Assembly: GCA_036867785.1 (NCBI GenBank)
Contig: CP145421.1
Span: 620,001-684,000 of the forward strand
Source of the DNA: Plasmodiophora brassicae
Lineage: Eukaryota > Endomyxa: Phytomyxea > Phytomyxea > Plasmodiophorida
Direction of reading: 5' to 3'
Length of the DNA stretch: 64,000 nt
In this document: positions 33,836 to 44,721 of the stretch, piece by piece
Position numbering within the stretch: the stretch's first letter is position 1
Layout: every line of letters begins with the position of its first letter
Notes under the pieces: generated by a model
What the model saw: the letters and a program-made list of their open reading frames with translations, nothing else
Databases searched by the model: none
Told to the model about the DNA's origin: nothing
Made by a program: the position numbers and the translations under genes

Positions 33836-35439
33836 ATGGGCGTCGACAGCAAGAAGGCGGCCGAGGCCGACGGGAAGCCCGAGGCCAACAAGAAGGGCGC
33901 GACGACGACCGATGCTGGGGCGGCGGCGGCGGCGGCGCCTGCCCCGAAGCCTGTGCCCGCCAAGGTCGCATTGCTCGAAGGCGGGGGCAACGCACTGTCT
34001 GCAGAATCGCGGCTCGTTGTCTGACCATATGGATAGAGATACGAGATGTGATCCGCGCCCTGGAGAAAGGTGTGCCTCGTCGCGATGAACGTATCTTGGT
34101 CTCTAGTGCGAAGCACAACGCCCGGATTCGTAAAGGGGTGTCGACGCCGATTCTGACGTCGGTCATCAACGAATTCCTGTCCAGCGATCAGAAACTTCAC
34201 GCCAAATTGACGGCCGCCGTCGACGTGGGACAAATGCTGGACGCCGACGACGAGGCCGTCGTCGCCCTTCCGGCGCCCACCCCGCGTTCAACGCTGCCGA
34301 TTCCGGAAGTGGAAACCTACATCCACCTGGTCGTCGCCATGTTCGTATTTGATCACGGTGAGCTGCCTCGTGCCCTGGAATGCATTTCCGATCTCATCAC
34401 GCGCGTGTCGTCGTTGAACCGTCGGTCGCTGGATCGGCTGGCGGCGCGAGCGTACCAGTTGTGGGCGCTCGTCCTGGAGCGATCCGGCAAGGTCCATGAG
34501 GTGCGCTCGCACCTGATCGCCGCGCATCGGAGCGCCTGCCTTCGCCACGATGAGCCTGGCCAAGCGGTCCTGACGAACCTGATCATCCGCAACTACCTGC
34601 TGTCGAACCTGTACGCCCAGGCGGACAAGTTCCGCCTGAATTGCACGTTCCCGGAAGCGCGCTCTAACTACCAGACCGCTCGCTACCTCTACTATGTCGG
34701 CAAGATCAACTCGGTTCAGTTGCACTACTCAGACGCGTTTGCCAACCTGTCGGCCGCGTTGCGGAAGGCGCCGACGAAGGCGGCCGTGGGGTTCCGTCAG
34801 GCCGCCACCAAGCTGCTCGTCGTTATCCAGCTGCTGATGGGGGACATTCCGGAAAGGTCGCTCTTCTTTGAGCCAACCCTGGTGCGATCGTTGAGGCCGT
34901 ACTTCCAGCTAACGCAGGCGGTCCGGATCGGTGACCTGAACGCCTTCACGACGGCGCAGTCGACGCATGCCAAGGTCTTCGAGCGGGACGGCGTCCTGAA
35001 CCTGATCACCCGGCTTCGGTTCAATGTTATCAAGATCGGCCTGCGCAAGATCTCGCTGTCGTACTCGCGGATATCGATTGCCGAGATCGCGTCCAAGCTC
35101 AGCCTCAACTCGGTTGAGGATGCCGAGTACATCATCGCCAAGGCTATCAAGGACGGCGTTATCGACGCGCTGATCGATCGCAAGAAGGGCTTCGTGTACT
35201 CGACGGACAACGACGACGTGTACTCGACGAACGAACCGCAGGCGCAGTTCCACCGCCGCATCGAGTTCTGCCTCGACCTGTACAATTCGGCCGTCATGTC
35301 CATGCGGTACCACAACGCCCCGGGCGACAAGGATCACGAAGGCGACGAGCGCGCCGCCGAACATGACCAGATCCTCGAGGTCCTCGAAGAAGAGCTCAAG
35401 GACGAAGACCTGGACGACTTCATGGGGGACCACGACTAG
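33836..35439 (+). CDS. PSMD3: 26S proteasome regulatory subunit Rpn3 (PSMD3)
   Basis: The start is MGVDSKKAAEADGKPEANKK, an Ala/Lys-rich N-terminus. One short intron near 33965-34033 leads into IRDVIRALEKGVPRRDERIL. The remaining 460 residues match Rpn3: YIHLVVAMFVFDHGELPRAL, a helical-repeat region, SNYQTARYLYYVGKINSVQL, FFEPTLVRSLRPYFQLTQAV, then the PCI winged helix (ISLSYSRISIAEIASKLSLN) and the acidic tail ending DDFMGDHD. It is a lid subunit of the 19S regulatory particle, structural and non-catalytic, in cytosol and nucleus. The length (about 510) is close to the family norm. Confidence 0.92.
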
Positions 35440-35642
35440 CGCGCTGTCATGCGATATGCGATGCCATCTTTAAAACCCCATCGGAGGATTTTGATCGATA
35501 ATAATGGGCACTGTGTTGTCAGAGCGTGTTGCACCGGTCAGCAGTGCGCGCGTGCACAGAGCAGCAGCAGCGCATCACAGTGTGAGTAGTGCTGTGTTGG
35601 TGTGTCGTCCCGCGCGGTGTGCTGGTGGCGCTGGCGGCGTCC

Positions 35643-37325
35643 ATGCAACTCCACATCCGGCACGATGAGATCATCCTGCTGATCCTGGACTACCTGAAGC
35701 GTCACGGGTGCCCGGAGGCCATGCGCTGCCTGGAGCGCGAGTCGATGCTGACGCTGGAGACGTACGGGCGCGAGGTCGACTTCCTACGCCAGCTGGTCCT
35801 CGACGGCCAGTGGGACGACGCCCATCGCTTCATCGAACCGCTGCGCGATCGGGCGAACTTTGACCATCGCCTCGTCACGTTCGAACTGCGCCGCCAGCGG
35901 TTCCTGGAGCTCGTCGACAGCCAGGATCTGTCGTCCGCCGTCGTCGAGCTCGTCGAGCACCTGAAGGCCCTCGAGGACTCCTGCTCCAAATCGGAGTTCA
36001 ACGCGCTCTGCTACTGCCTCACCGTCGGCAGGCTTCGCGACCACCCCGACTACCGGTTCTGGTCGGTGCACTCGGCACGCCAGCAATGCTTCGAGCGCAT
36101 CCGGACGCAATTCGACGCCATCTACCCGCAGTCGCACGTCGAACGACAACGCGCCGACTCCATGCAGCCGAACCGCCTCGTCACCGCCCTGAAACACTCG
36201 ATCCTGTACCAGCTGTCCCTGGCGGCCAGCAAGTCCGGCACCGCGCCCGCACCCGACCTCACCAGGACCTTCACCGTCCTGCGGGACATTGACGATTCCA
36301 GCCAGAAACCCGACGTCCAACCGGCGTTCGCACCTGAAGAAAGTCCCACGAAGCCGCCCGCCCCGGTGGCATGGGACGTTGGCGACGTCGAAGGCGGCAC
36401 GTCATCGGCGTTCCAGTGCGTATCAACGCTGTCGGACTCGCACGCGGTGCGCTCGATTCGCTTCTCGGCGCAGGCGCGCATGCTGGCGATCGGGTCCGCG
36501 TCGCGTCGCCTGCGCCTGGCGGCGTGCACCGACGACCTGCTGCGCGTCGTGCACGAATACGCTGAGCACCACGCCGGCTCCATCTACGCCATCGACTGGT
36601 CCGCCGATGGGCTCTTCCTGGCCACCGGGTCGAACGACCGGATGGCGCAAGTCGTGCGCGTTGCGGATCTCGGTGCCGGCACGAACTGCACCGCACTTCG
36701 CGGTACGCACCCGGGGACGGTGCGTGCCGTGCGGTTCCGCCCGCGCGCCTCGCATCTGCTGACAGGCGGGTCCGGCGACTTCCACCTGCGGCAATGGGAC
36801 TACCTGGGCGGGTCAGGGGAACCGCTGGCAATGCTGACGGGGCACACGGCGGCCGTGTTCGCGATGGCGGCCAGTGCCGATGGGCAGACGCTGATCTCGG
36901 GCGGTGCGGACCGCACCGTTCGACAGTGGGACCTGCGGTCCGGGACGTGCGTTGCGGTCGTGGACGGTATCGTGGACGCGCCCGTGTCGGATGTGTCGAT
37001 GGACACCATCGCGAGGACGGTGTACGCCGGGTACGCGGATGGGCGTGTCGCGGCGTTCGATCTGGCGACGAGAAGGATGCTGTGGCGCGAGCAGCTGCAC
37101 TCGGACGACTGTCGGTCGGTGAGCCTGTCGCCCGACGACCAGTTGCTCCTGACTGGATCGTTCGACTCGTCGATGGCGATTGTCGACGCGAGGTACGGCG
37201 ACACGTTGCAGAGGATCAAGGAACACACGGGCAAAGTCGTGCAGGTGGAGTGGCACCCGGTCGCGGCTCGGTTCGCCAGCTGTAGTGCCGACCGCACCGT
37301 CAAGCTTTGGAGCTGCCAACGTTAG
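35643..37325 (+). CDS. WDR47: WDR47-like LisH-CTLH-WD40 protein, intronless
   Basis: 560 residues, one exon. An N-terminal LisH (EIILLILDYLKRHGCPEAMR) is followed by CTLH (DFLRQLVLDGQWDDAHRFIE) and a helical region (FNALCYCLTVGRLRDHPDYR). After a short Pro-rich linker come seven WD40 repeats, such as GSIYAIDWSADGLFLATGSN, AMLTGHTAAVFAMAASADGQ and the last blade FASCSADRTVKLWSCQR. The order and the wording of the blades match animal WDR47, a microtubule-associated neuronal protein, but the roughly 350-residue disordered linker of animals is missing. A function in microtubule minus-end or vesicle transport would be inferred only. The ATG at 35643 is the first that includes the whole LisH. Confidence 0.85.
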   Translation: MQLHIRHDEIILLILDYLKRHGCPEAMRCLERESMLTLETYGREVDFLRQLVLDGQWDDAHRFIEPLRDRANFDHRLVTFELRRQRFLELVDSQDLSSAVVELVEHLKALEDSCSKSEFNALCYCLTVGRLRDHPDYRFWSVHSARQQCFERIRTQFDAIYPQSHVERQRADSMQPNRLVTALKHSILYQLSLAASKSGTAPAPDLTRTFTVLRDIDDSSQKPDVQPAFAPEESPTKPPAPVAWDVGDVEGGTSSAFQCVSTLSDSHAVRSIRFSAQARMLAIGSASRRLRLAACTDDLLRVVHEYAEHHAGSIYAIDWSADGLFLATGSNDRMAQVVRVADLGAGTNCTALRGTHPGTVRAVRFRPRASHLLTGGSGDFHLRQWDYLGGSGEPLAMLTGHTAAVFAMAASADGQTLISGGADRTVRQWDLRSGTCVAVVDGIVDAPVSDVSMDTIARTVYAGYADGRVAAFDLATRRMLWREQLHSDDCRSVSLSPDDQLLLTGSFDSSMAIVDARYGDTLQRIKEHTGKVVQVEWHPVAARFASCSADRTVKLWSCQR

Positions 37326-37452
37326 CAGTGCCGATCTCGGCGTGTCTCCAACGATAACTGCAGGCCCATACCAGCAGCATACACTCGGACGGTTATGGGC
37401 TTATGGCTTACGCAGCGAAGGGCGAAGTGCGTGGTTCAACCGCAGACGCTGG

Positions 37453-37459
37453 AAAAAAA
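37453..37459 (-). terminator. Pol III T-run terminator of the tRNA-Leu gene
   Basis: Seven consecutive T residues on the minus strand, six bases past the discriminator base of the tRNA, which is the normal stop signal for RNA polymerase III. Confidence 0.85.
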
Positions 37460-37465
37460 TATACT

Positions 37466-37549
37466 GCGTTCGGCAGGATTCGAACCTGCGCCCCCCGAAG
37501 AAGACTAGAACCTGAATCTAGCGCCTTGGACCAACTCGGCCACGAACGC
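37466..37549 (-). tRNA. tRNA-Leu (anticodon CAG)
   Basis: The 84-nt gene folds into a type II tRNA. The acceptor stem GCGTTCG pairs perfectly with CGAACGC; the D arm is TGGCCGAGTTGGTCCAAGGC (box A); the anticodon stem CTAGA/TCTAG frames the loop TTCAGGT with anticodon CAG. A variable arm TCTTCTTCGGGGG and T-loop GGTTCGAATCC (box B) follow. A long variable arm and discriminator A (37465) fit leucine. No intron, and no encoded CCA, as expected for a nuclear tRNA gene. Confidence 0.95.
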
Positions 37550-38217
37550 CGCATGTGCCAGCTTGATATTTTCTGCGGCCAAACCCCAAAACGAAATGGG
37601 AAAAACAAACATGTTCGCGGTGTATTCGACGTAACTGACCACAGTTCGCGACCTGCTAATTCTTGGACACGGTAGACGGATGCCGGTGTCGCAAGGCAAG
37701 CGTGATAACGATCGCCGTGATGCCTGCCAGAAGAGAGGCAACCGTCACGCATCGGCTAGCCATCGTCGTTGGGACAACGTGGCAGAGTGCGCCTCTGACC
37801 TACAACCCAGCATTTCATCAACGCCATGAACTCCAAGCACATGACCACACGCCGTACTTTGTTGTACAGTCGTTGCCGACCGCCCTGCTTCTCAGTCGAC
37901 TCGGCATCGTCGGCCTATCCAAAGCTGAGCCTCACATTCTCGTTGGACTCCAACGCACCACCCGCCTTGAGGTCTCCACGGCGGCCTCCTTCACCCGCTG
38001 GTGGGTCGACCGCTGACGAGCGCACCTCCGCCATTTGGCCAAATGCGCCAGGTTCATCCAGGTTCGCACCCGGCCCATCGTCCGAGTACCGTTCATCGGA
38101 TTCGGTTTCCCGACCCGACCAACTGTGCAGGCAGGCATGTGGCCCAGCGTAACGTCGTACTTATCGTAGGTTGTATCCAGTGTGGGTCGCAAAAATAGGC
38201 TAGACTAGATTAGACAA
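37550..38217. other. intergenic stretch, nothing recognised
   Basis: 668 bases between tRNA-Leu and COG6. The open frames (for example 37663-38016) lack any family resemblance and have poor coding character. The part nearest 38217 probably includes the COG6 promoter. Confidence 0.45.
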
Positions 38218-40327
38218 ATGGCAGTGTGTATTGACGGGGGTCAGCAGGACACCGTCGTGGCCGCAGAATGGTACGACCGATCGCGTGCAGGTTCAGTCGG
38301 TGGAGGCATTGACGGGCGCGCGTCGTGCAGTTGCAGCGGAAGGTAGAGCATGTGCTGGCGTGCGACCACTCGTCGGCGCCGATGGTCGCGTCCCTGCGCG
38401 AACTGTCCACGTTCTTCGACGAGAACTCGCTGCAGAACCGGCGCAACCTAGGCCGGATTATCGAACGACGCAGCATGGAGCAGAACATGGCATTCATTGA
38501 TGCGTTCGACGTTGTTGCCGATAAGCTCGATGCCATGCGCACCTGCATCGATGGCCTGCAGGCGGCGTGCGCTTCGTTGCACGCTGACGCGCACGCCGCC
38601 AAGGTCAAGAGCGCCGCGCTCATGTCGAGCACTACTCAGCTTAGCGAGGAACGCGCCGTTATCGACGTGCAGAGCCGTGTCGCGGACGAATTCGTGCGAA
38701 CGTATCAGCTGTCGGCCGCTGATGAAGAGTCGCTGGCCAGCGGCGTCATCAACGACGCGTTCTTCGAGGCCATCGACCACATCCATCACATTCGTAACCA
38801 GAGCAAGGATTTGCTGTCGAGGTACAACCAGCGCGCCGGGCTGGACATCATGGACAACATGGCGGTGCGGCTGGAGGCGGCGCTCGACACGGTCTGTCGG
38901 GCGACTTTGATGGCGTGCCGAGCGCTTACCGACGCCAATCCCGATGTCGGCAATGTCCTGCATAAGTCGTTGAAGGTGCTGCGTCAGCGACCGGCGTACT
39001 TTAACCACTGCGTCCAAGAGATTACGTCAACGCGGCGAGGGACGCTGGTCCAGCGGTTCGCAGATGCGTTGACAAGGGGTGGCCCGAACGGCATGCCGAA
39101 ACCGATCGAGATCCATGCGCACGACTCGTTGCGTTATACGAGCGACATGCTGGCCTGGATCCATCAGGCGGTCGCGTCGGAGCGAGATCTGGCCACCGCC
39201 TTGTACGACACGAAACGTAGCCCGGACCGGCGACGGCGCTCGTCATCGGATCTGTTCAAGGAGCAGTCGGCGGAAGTTCGAAGTCATCTGGACGCTGTGT
39301 TCGATGGCCTGGCCAGGCCGCTTCGCGTTCGGGTCGCGCAGGCGTTCCAGGCGGAACCCGACGACGTCATCGTGTTCCAGATCTCGACGCTCCTGAAGTT
39401 CTACCACCGAGTCATGTCACAGCTCCTATCGCCTGACTCGTCGTTCGCGTCGTTGCTGTCGGGCCTCCAGTCTGACGCGTACTCGCATTTCTTCTGTAAG
39501 GCGGGCTGGATTGCCGTCGTCAACAATGGCCTGACGCTGTTGGACAGCCCTGCTCGAGCGGGATTCCGAGCGTCTCCAGTCGTCGTCGCCAGCCGTCACC
39601 GGACAACTTCGCACGCCCGACGTTGTCCTCGTGGCGCTGGAGAGATTGACGCTCGTGATGAAGAACTACAGCGCGACGCTGGAGCCGAGTGAAGACGAGT
39701 TCAACGCCGTCCTTGCTGCGTTCATCGACCCCATTCTTCAGCTGTGTGCGGTGACCGCCGCCAATCTAAACACGTCGGACAAAGCCGTGTTCCACCTGAA
39801 CGTGCTGACCAGGCTCCAAGCCGCGCTGCGCCCGTTCCCCTTCACGTCCATGCGGATCGATATGATATCGGCGTCCCAGGCGACGTATATGCAGACGCTG
39901 ATTCAGGATCAGGCGGCCGTCCTGCTTCGGTCGGCGGGCATTGCCGACCTGATCCGGAAGATCGAAGAAAGCAGGGCATCGGGCACGCCGCTGTCCCATG
40001 TCGAAGGCATGAGCGCAGCATCGTTGGCGTCCACGATGAAGGCGTTCTACAAGACGCTGTTTTCTCTGGGAACGCTGGCGTTGCCGCAGTGTGATCACCT
40101 TGTTCTGCCACAGCTGAGGATTGCGGTACGCGGGCATGTACGAATGACGTATGACTGGTCGATGACACCTGCTCTAGGCAAGAGACGGCGTCGCACAGGT
40201 GGTCTCTGGCGCGTACACCGTTTTGTATGACGCGATACGTGATCCAGCGAACCAGTACCCTGATCCGGAGGCCATACTGCAGCACTCCCCAGGGCAAGTA
40301 TCGACGCTGCTCGACACCAATGAATGA
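38218..40327 (+). CDS. COG6: Conserved oligomeric Golgi complex subunit 6
   Basis: A tethering subunit of the COG complex, which directs retrograde vesicles within the Golgi. Conserved blocks: SLRELSTFFDENSLQNRRNL, GLDIMDNMAVRLEAALDTVC, ALTRGGPNGMPKPIEIHAHD, SLRYTSDMLAWIHQAVASER, LLKFYHRVMSQLL and, near the end, YPDPEAILQHSPGQVSTLL. An apparent frameshift around 39540 is explained by a 56-nt intron with a GTAAGG donor (39497-39552), which rejoins SHFF to SLLERDSERLQ. A second intron (about 40126-40198) precedes VVSGAYTVLYDAIRDP. The first exon is short and its donor uncertain; ATG 38218 is the likely start. Length about 640 residues, normal for the family. Confidence 0.9.
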
Positions 40328-40715
40328 ATGATATGATACACGTGCGACACCATGGGCACCAGGTGCACGTATTGTCGCATGGATCCGGAATGAAGAGAGG
40401 TCAACGCTGGCGGTTGGACAGACCTCGTACTTCGCAGAGCGCTGCGTCGTGCTGGCCACTGCTGCATATATTCACGCGCAGTGCCTTTGCTCAATGGCGC
40501 CGCTCACATACTAACGATCGAAACAAACAAACGTCATGTCGTCAATGAGACCGAAACGACTACGCGCCGAGAGGTTGACTTTACTCACCGTGTGAAGACT
40601 GTGGAAACTGGAAAGGCCGCTCTTCGTTCGGGCCTGTTTGCCGTCCCATGTAGCGAACTGGAGGTGCGCTGCAGTGGTCACGGACGCCGTGGCGGAGTTC
40701 CACAATTCGAACGCC
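40328..40715. other. intergenic stretch between COG6 and RBM34
   Basis: 388 bases with no recognisable gene or repeat. An additional 5' exon of the next gene cannot be excluded. Confidence 0.4.
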
Positions 40716-41863
40716 ATGGACGCTTACAAACCCGGCGAGCTGAGTCTGCTCCTGGATCCAACCTCAGAACCAGTCGTTTGCGATACGACATGCGCTGAGG
40801 TGATGCCGAAACAGGAGGCATCGTCATCGGACCAGAAACGCAAGCTGGCCGTGACCACAACTGTGGATCGGGCTCCAAAGAAGGCTCGAACGCATGACCA
40901 TGACGACCGGAACGAGAGAACAGTTTTCATCGGCAACGTTGACGTCAGCTCGACGGCGCAGACCATCCGCAAGTTGCTCGGATGCAAAGTCGAGTCGGTT
41001 CGCTTCCGATCGGCAGCGTTCTCTGATCCCAAGCTGCCCAAGCGTGCTGCCTTCATTACAAAACAGGTTCGAGTACTGACGCATGCACCGGGAAAGGCTT
41101 AGAGTTTGACCAACTGCGAACAGTTCCATGATTCTCGGCCAACAATGAATTGCTACGCTGTGCTGTCCGACGTTGCATCTGTGGAGCGCTGTCTCGCTCT
41201 TAATGGGACGAAAGTGGACGGCCACACGATTCGCGTCGATCGTGTGGGCTCATATTCACTTCAACATGATGATAAGCGATGCGTGTTCGTCGGTACGTAC
41301 TCGCTTCCTCCTATCGGGCAAGCGCTTCGCTGACCGCTGGCAACAGGCAACCTGCCATTTGACATTGCGGAAGACGAATTGTTTGACCTGTTCTCCGTGT
41401 GTGGCCCCATTGAATTCGTACGGTGCATTCGCGACCGCGCTTCCAACGTTGGGAAAGGTGCGTTCTTGGCATGGCTGTTAGCGTTCTTTACTGTCGTTCT
41501 AACTGTCCTCCGCTCGTAGGGTTTGCTTTTGTCCAAATGAAAGTCGCTAAGGACGTCAAGCCTGCCCTCGCGTTTCACGAGACCACATTCAGGAACAGGG
41601 CTTTACGCGTATTCCGCGCCAGCGACCAGAAGGCGAAATCCGGTGCCGCCCGTCGCATCGCCGGGAAGATCAAGCCCGGCAAACAATCGCTCAAGAAAGC
41701 GCAACGCTCTGCGCCGGGTCCCCGGTCGGCGCCCTTCGAAGGCGCCCGCGCCGTCGCCGCGACGAAGAAGCGCAGCGTCAAGAAACGCGCGACCGACAAG
41801 AAGACGAGACGCACGCGGCCGCCTGCCGATGCGGGGCGCTCGAAGAAAATGAAACGCTCATGA
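40716..41863 (+). CDS. RBM34: RBM34/Nop12-like nucleolar RNA-binding protein (two RRMs)
   Basis: After a polar N-terminus with a KRKLA.. and PKKAR basic patch, RRM1 begins RTVFIGNVDVSSTAQTIRKL and has VESVRFRS, the typical RBM34 wording. After an intron it continues with YAVLSDVASVERCLALNGTK. RRM2 begins KRCVFV and, across an intron near 41292-41345, GNLPFDIAEDELFDLFSVCG. Another short intron precedes GFAFVQMKVAKDV. The C-terminus is strongly basic (KKRSVKKRATDKKTRRTRPP), as in pre-60S assembly factors. Yeast Nop12 acts in 25S rRNA processing in the nucleolus. About four exons. Confidence 0.87.
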
Positions 41864-41871
41864 TTGCCCTG

Positions 41872-42020
41872 CTGTTGCAGTTGCCCAGTCCACGTTACGT
41901 GTGTGCGCCACTGCAGGCTGCAGCTGCCCAGTCCACGTTACGTGTGTGCGTCACTGCAGCTGCAGCTGTCCAGTCCACGTTACGTGTGTGCGCCACTGCA
42001 GCTGCAACTGTCACTGGGGA
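41872..42020. repeat. tandem repeat, three copies of about 43-51 bp
   Basis: The word CCCAGTCCACGTTACGTGTGTGCG (once CTGTCCAG...) occurs three times with CTGCAGCTGCAG-type spacers. It fills the space between the RBM34 stop and the FANCL start. The repeat could be translated in frame with FANCL, but the ATG at 42071 excludes it. It might act as spacer or promoter for FANCL. Confidence 0.85.
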
Positions 42021-42070
42021 GCGACGCGCGGGAACAGCGCGCCGTTCGGGTTATTGGTGTGCGGGGCGTG

Positions 42071-43487
42071 ATGGAGAGCGTCATGGTGCCGGCCGGCGCC
42101 GCTGGCCGGTACGTCGGGCTGCTGAACGTGGCAGGTGCGGGGCCGTTCCCGATCGAGGTCGACATGGGCGGCGGCAGGCTGCAGTGCGACCCGAGGCTGG
42201 CCGGTGTGCTGTCCTCGCACGTCGGCGTCGTGCGGCAGCGGCTGGCCAGCGCCCGAGGCGATATCGCCGCGTTCATGACGGATCTGCAGGATATCGTTGT
42301 GCGTTTCACCTGCGAAACGTCCTGCTCGTTTGCTGGGCTGACTCGTGCCATCGCCAGGCTCGTGTGATGATGTGCGCGCCCGAGAAGCATGCCGTCGCGA
42401 CAGCTCCCACTATCGGTTATTACGAGCGCGTCGTCCGCGATATCGAACGTGTCGGATGGGAGCGCATCGGTCAGCCTTCTGCCACGAGTCAGCGCTGTCT
42501 CCCTTGTGTCTCACCCGCTGCGCCTCCGTAGTTGACGTCGACCGGTCGCTTCTGTCGCTGACAATCCGGATCATGTACACCGGCGCATGTCCTGCGTCCT
42601 ATGCCCTGTCTGACGTCGTGTCACCAGGGATCAGGCGTCTCGAGAACACGAGTTCGTCGTTCGATTGACGCCGGACTATCCGGCAACCGGCCCCGAATGT
42701 GTCGTTGATGTCCCCGGCGACGTCGAAATACCATGGTCGGCGCAGTCATCCCTTCTGGACGTCGTCCAGAACGTCGAGAAGGTGGGCAATGATGGTGGTA
42801 GGTGGCTGCAACGTTGGCGCCTGGCCTGAAACCTCGGTACTGCAGATTATCGGACAGTTCGATTCGTTCTGGAGCGTGCTCGAGGACATTGATGCGCACT
42901 GCTGGGTCATTGAGCCCGATCACGCCACAAGGGCGTCGAGATCGCGACGAATCGCCATCGGACAGCATTGTTCCATATTGGTGGACATTGAACCCGAGTC
43001 TCCGTTTCGCGTGTGCGATTGTCGATTTCTTGGTGCGCACGACGTATCGTTTGTTCCGTACCAGCAGCTGACTGGGTACCCCAGGTGCCGAATCAGTCGT
43101 CAACCCGTTGCGGGAGAGATTGAATCGCGACCTGGACCGCTGGGACACGTCCAGAATGCCTCGCGTGAACCTGGAACGCATCCTGAGCATTTCGTTCCCT
43201 GGGAAACCCGCTCCCGGGGCGCAAGACGAATTCCAGCTGGAATGCGGCATCTGTTACTCGGTGTCTCGCGACGGGGTATGTGTGCATGGCCTACACCGTC
43301 TGGTTCGTTCCCAACACTTGCGTAGGTCGTCGCCGATCGCGTCTGTGAAGACGCACGATGCGGGCGCCCATTCCACAACCAATGCCTGTTCGAGTGGCTG
43401 CAATCGATTCCAAGCAGCCGGCAGTCGTTCAGCACCCTGTTCGGCGCCTGCCCGTACTGCTCGGCGCCGCTGTCAGCAACTGCCTGA
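42071..43487 (+). CDS. FANCL: FANCL-like Fanconi anaemia E3 ubiquitin ligase
   Basis: FANCL monoubiquitinates FANCD2/FANCI in crosslink repair. Exons joined by short introns give the DRWD-type central domains (ERVVRDIERVGWERIG, IIGQFDSFWSVLEDIDAHCW, IEPDHATRASRSRRIAIG, SILVDIEPESPFRVCDCRFL). The C-terminal RING has CGICYSVSRDG, then across an intron DARCGRPFHNQCLFEWL and SFSTLFGACPYCSAPLS. The C4HC3-like ligands (CxxC, C-x4-C-x3-H-x2-C, CxxC) are all present, as in animal and plant FANCL. The N-terminal ELF part (from ATG 42071) is the least certain, and one or two exon borders near 42360-42600 were not resolved. Confidence 0.88.
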
Positions 43488-43600
43488 CACGTCCAGGCAT
43501 ACAGCTCCCAGCCCTTTATTATCAAACGAAGATTCGAACGCACCGTGCGGCAGGCATTGCCATTCGTGGACATCGGCGGCATCGAGCGCGCTCTAGGGCG

Positions 43601-44578
43601 CTATGCCTCCTCCGACACCTCTAGCACCGTGCCGGCGCCGAGCGCCTTGGCGCGAACCTGGCCCGCGCGAACGTTGCGGAAGTCCATCATCGCCAGGGAA
43701 ATCAGGACCGGAAACCCGAGCACGGCAACGATGCCGTTGAGGAGCAGGGCGGCCATGGCCGTCCTGTCGGCGCTGTCCTTGTACTCAATGGCGACAAACT
43801 GGAAGAATTGCAGGACGCAGATCGCGAAGACGGCCAGCGTGACCCCAAACACGCTGCCGAGTATCCTGCGGCCGGGCGTGTCGACGTAGCGCATGAACGC
43901 GACGAAGGTGATGGCGCCGATAAAGATGATGCCAATCCAGGCCAGGCTGAACTGCTCGGTGCTGAGCAGGCCCGGCAACGACGCCGCGATAAAGTTCATG
44001 ACCGCGGCGCCGAGCAGGGCCAGGCAGAACAAGGCGAGCAGGGAGATCTCCGCGCCCCGGTTCTTGAACATCCAGACGTTGCCCGCCGCCAGTTGCGCCG
44101 CTTCCGGCTTCGCCAGGATGAACGCGTAGACGAACGTGCCGCCGAACGACAAGCCAGACAGCATGGCGCTGAGGACGGACACGCCCGCGTCCGTTGCCGA
44201 CCCCAGCTGGAACCAGAACGTGGCCTGCGCCAACAGGAACAGGCTCAGCGGGACGCTGTACCCGAGCAGGGCGCCGTGCCAGAAGTCGTGCTTCGTGGTC
44301 GCCCAGGTCTCGCCGACGAAGACCGTCATGGAGAGCAGGCCGTACGTGGCGACGATCGCGGCAAAGATGGCCATCTGGACGCGGGCGAACCCAATGTCCC
44401 CCATGGTCAGCGCCGGGTTCACGCTCGGGAACGTGGCGATCGCCACAATGATGAACAGCGTCAGCAGCCCGGCAACGGAGATCGTGGTGCCGCCGAACAC
44501 CTGCGTCGTCGTCACGCATCGGTCCTGCCAGTCCTTCGCCGATATGCGGGCGGTGCCGCCTCCCAGGATCGACGTCAT
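43601..44578 (-). CDS. unrecognised multipass membrane protein
   Basis: 325 residues, one exon, ATG at 44578. About eight hydrophobic segments are visible, for example near residues 34-50 (ISVAGLLTLFIIVAIATF), 68-88, 102-123, 136-157, 176-197, 208-228, 242-265 and 275-297. The N-terminus (MTSILGGGTARISAKDWQDR) and the C-terminus are hydrophilic. Small residues and paired Gly occur in several helices. No transporter signature I recognise is present, so the function is left open. It is tail-to-tail with FANCL and shares its strand with the NTPase gene to the right. Confidence 0.7.
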   Translation of the reverse strand: MTSILGGGTARISAKDWQDRCVTTTQVFGGTTISVAGLLTLFIIVAIATFPSVNPALTMGDIGFARVQMAIFAAIVATYGLLSMTVFVGETWATTKHDFWHGALLGYSVPLSLFLLAQATFWFQLGSATDAGVSVLSAMLSGLSFGGTFVYAFILAKPEAAQLAAGNVWMFKNRGAEISLLALFCLALLGAAVMNFIAASLPGLLSTEQFSLAWIGIIFIGAITFVAFMRYVDTPGRRILGSVFGVTLAVFAICVLQFFQFVAIEYKDSADRTAMAALLLNGIVAVLGFPVLISLAMMDFRNVRAGQVRAKALGAGTVLEVSEEA

Positions 44579-44721
44579 CTTCCACTATGCGCGATCGTTT
44601 CGGTCGGCCGAGCCGTGCGTCTCCGATCCGTCCGGATCCTCCGACGCGCGCGATTCATGGGCATGGCACCACCGCGGGTGTATCGATAGGTATCTGTAGT
44701 AGAGGGAAGCCACCCGCACCG

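Noticed and set aside
39497-39552. Frameshift in COG6
   Set aside because: A 56-nt intron with GTAAGG donor and ACAG acceptor rejoins the two frames in phase and restores family similarity.
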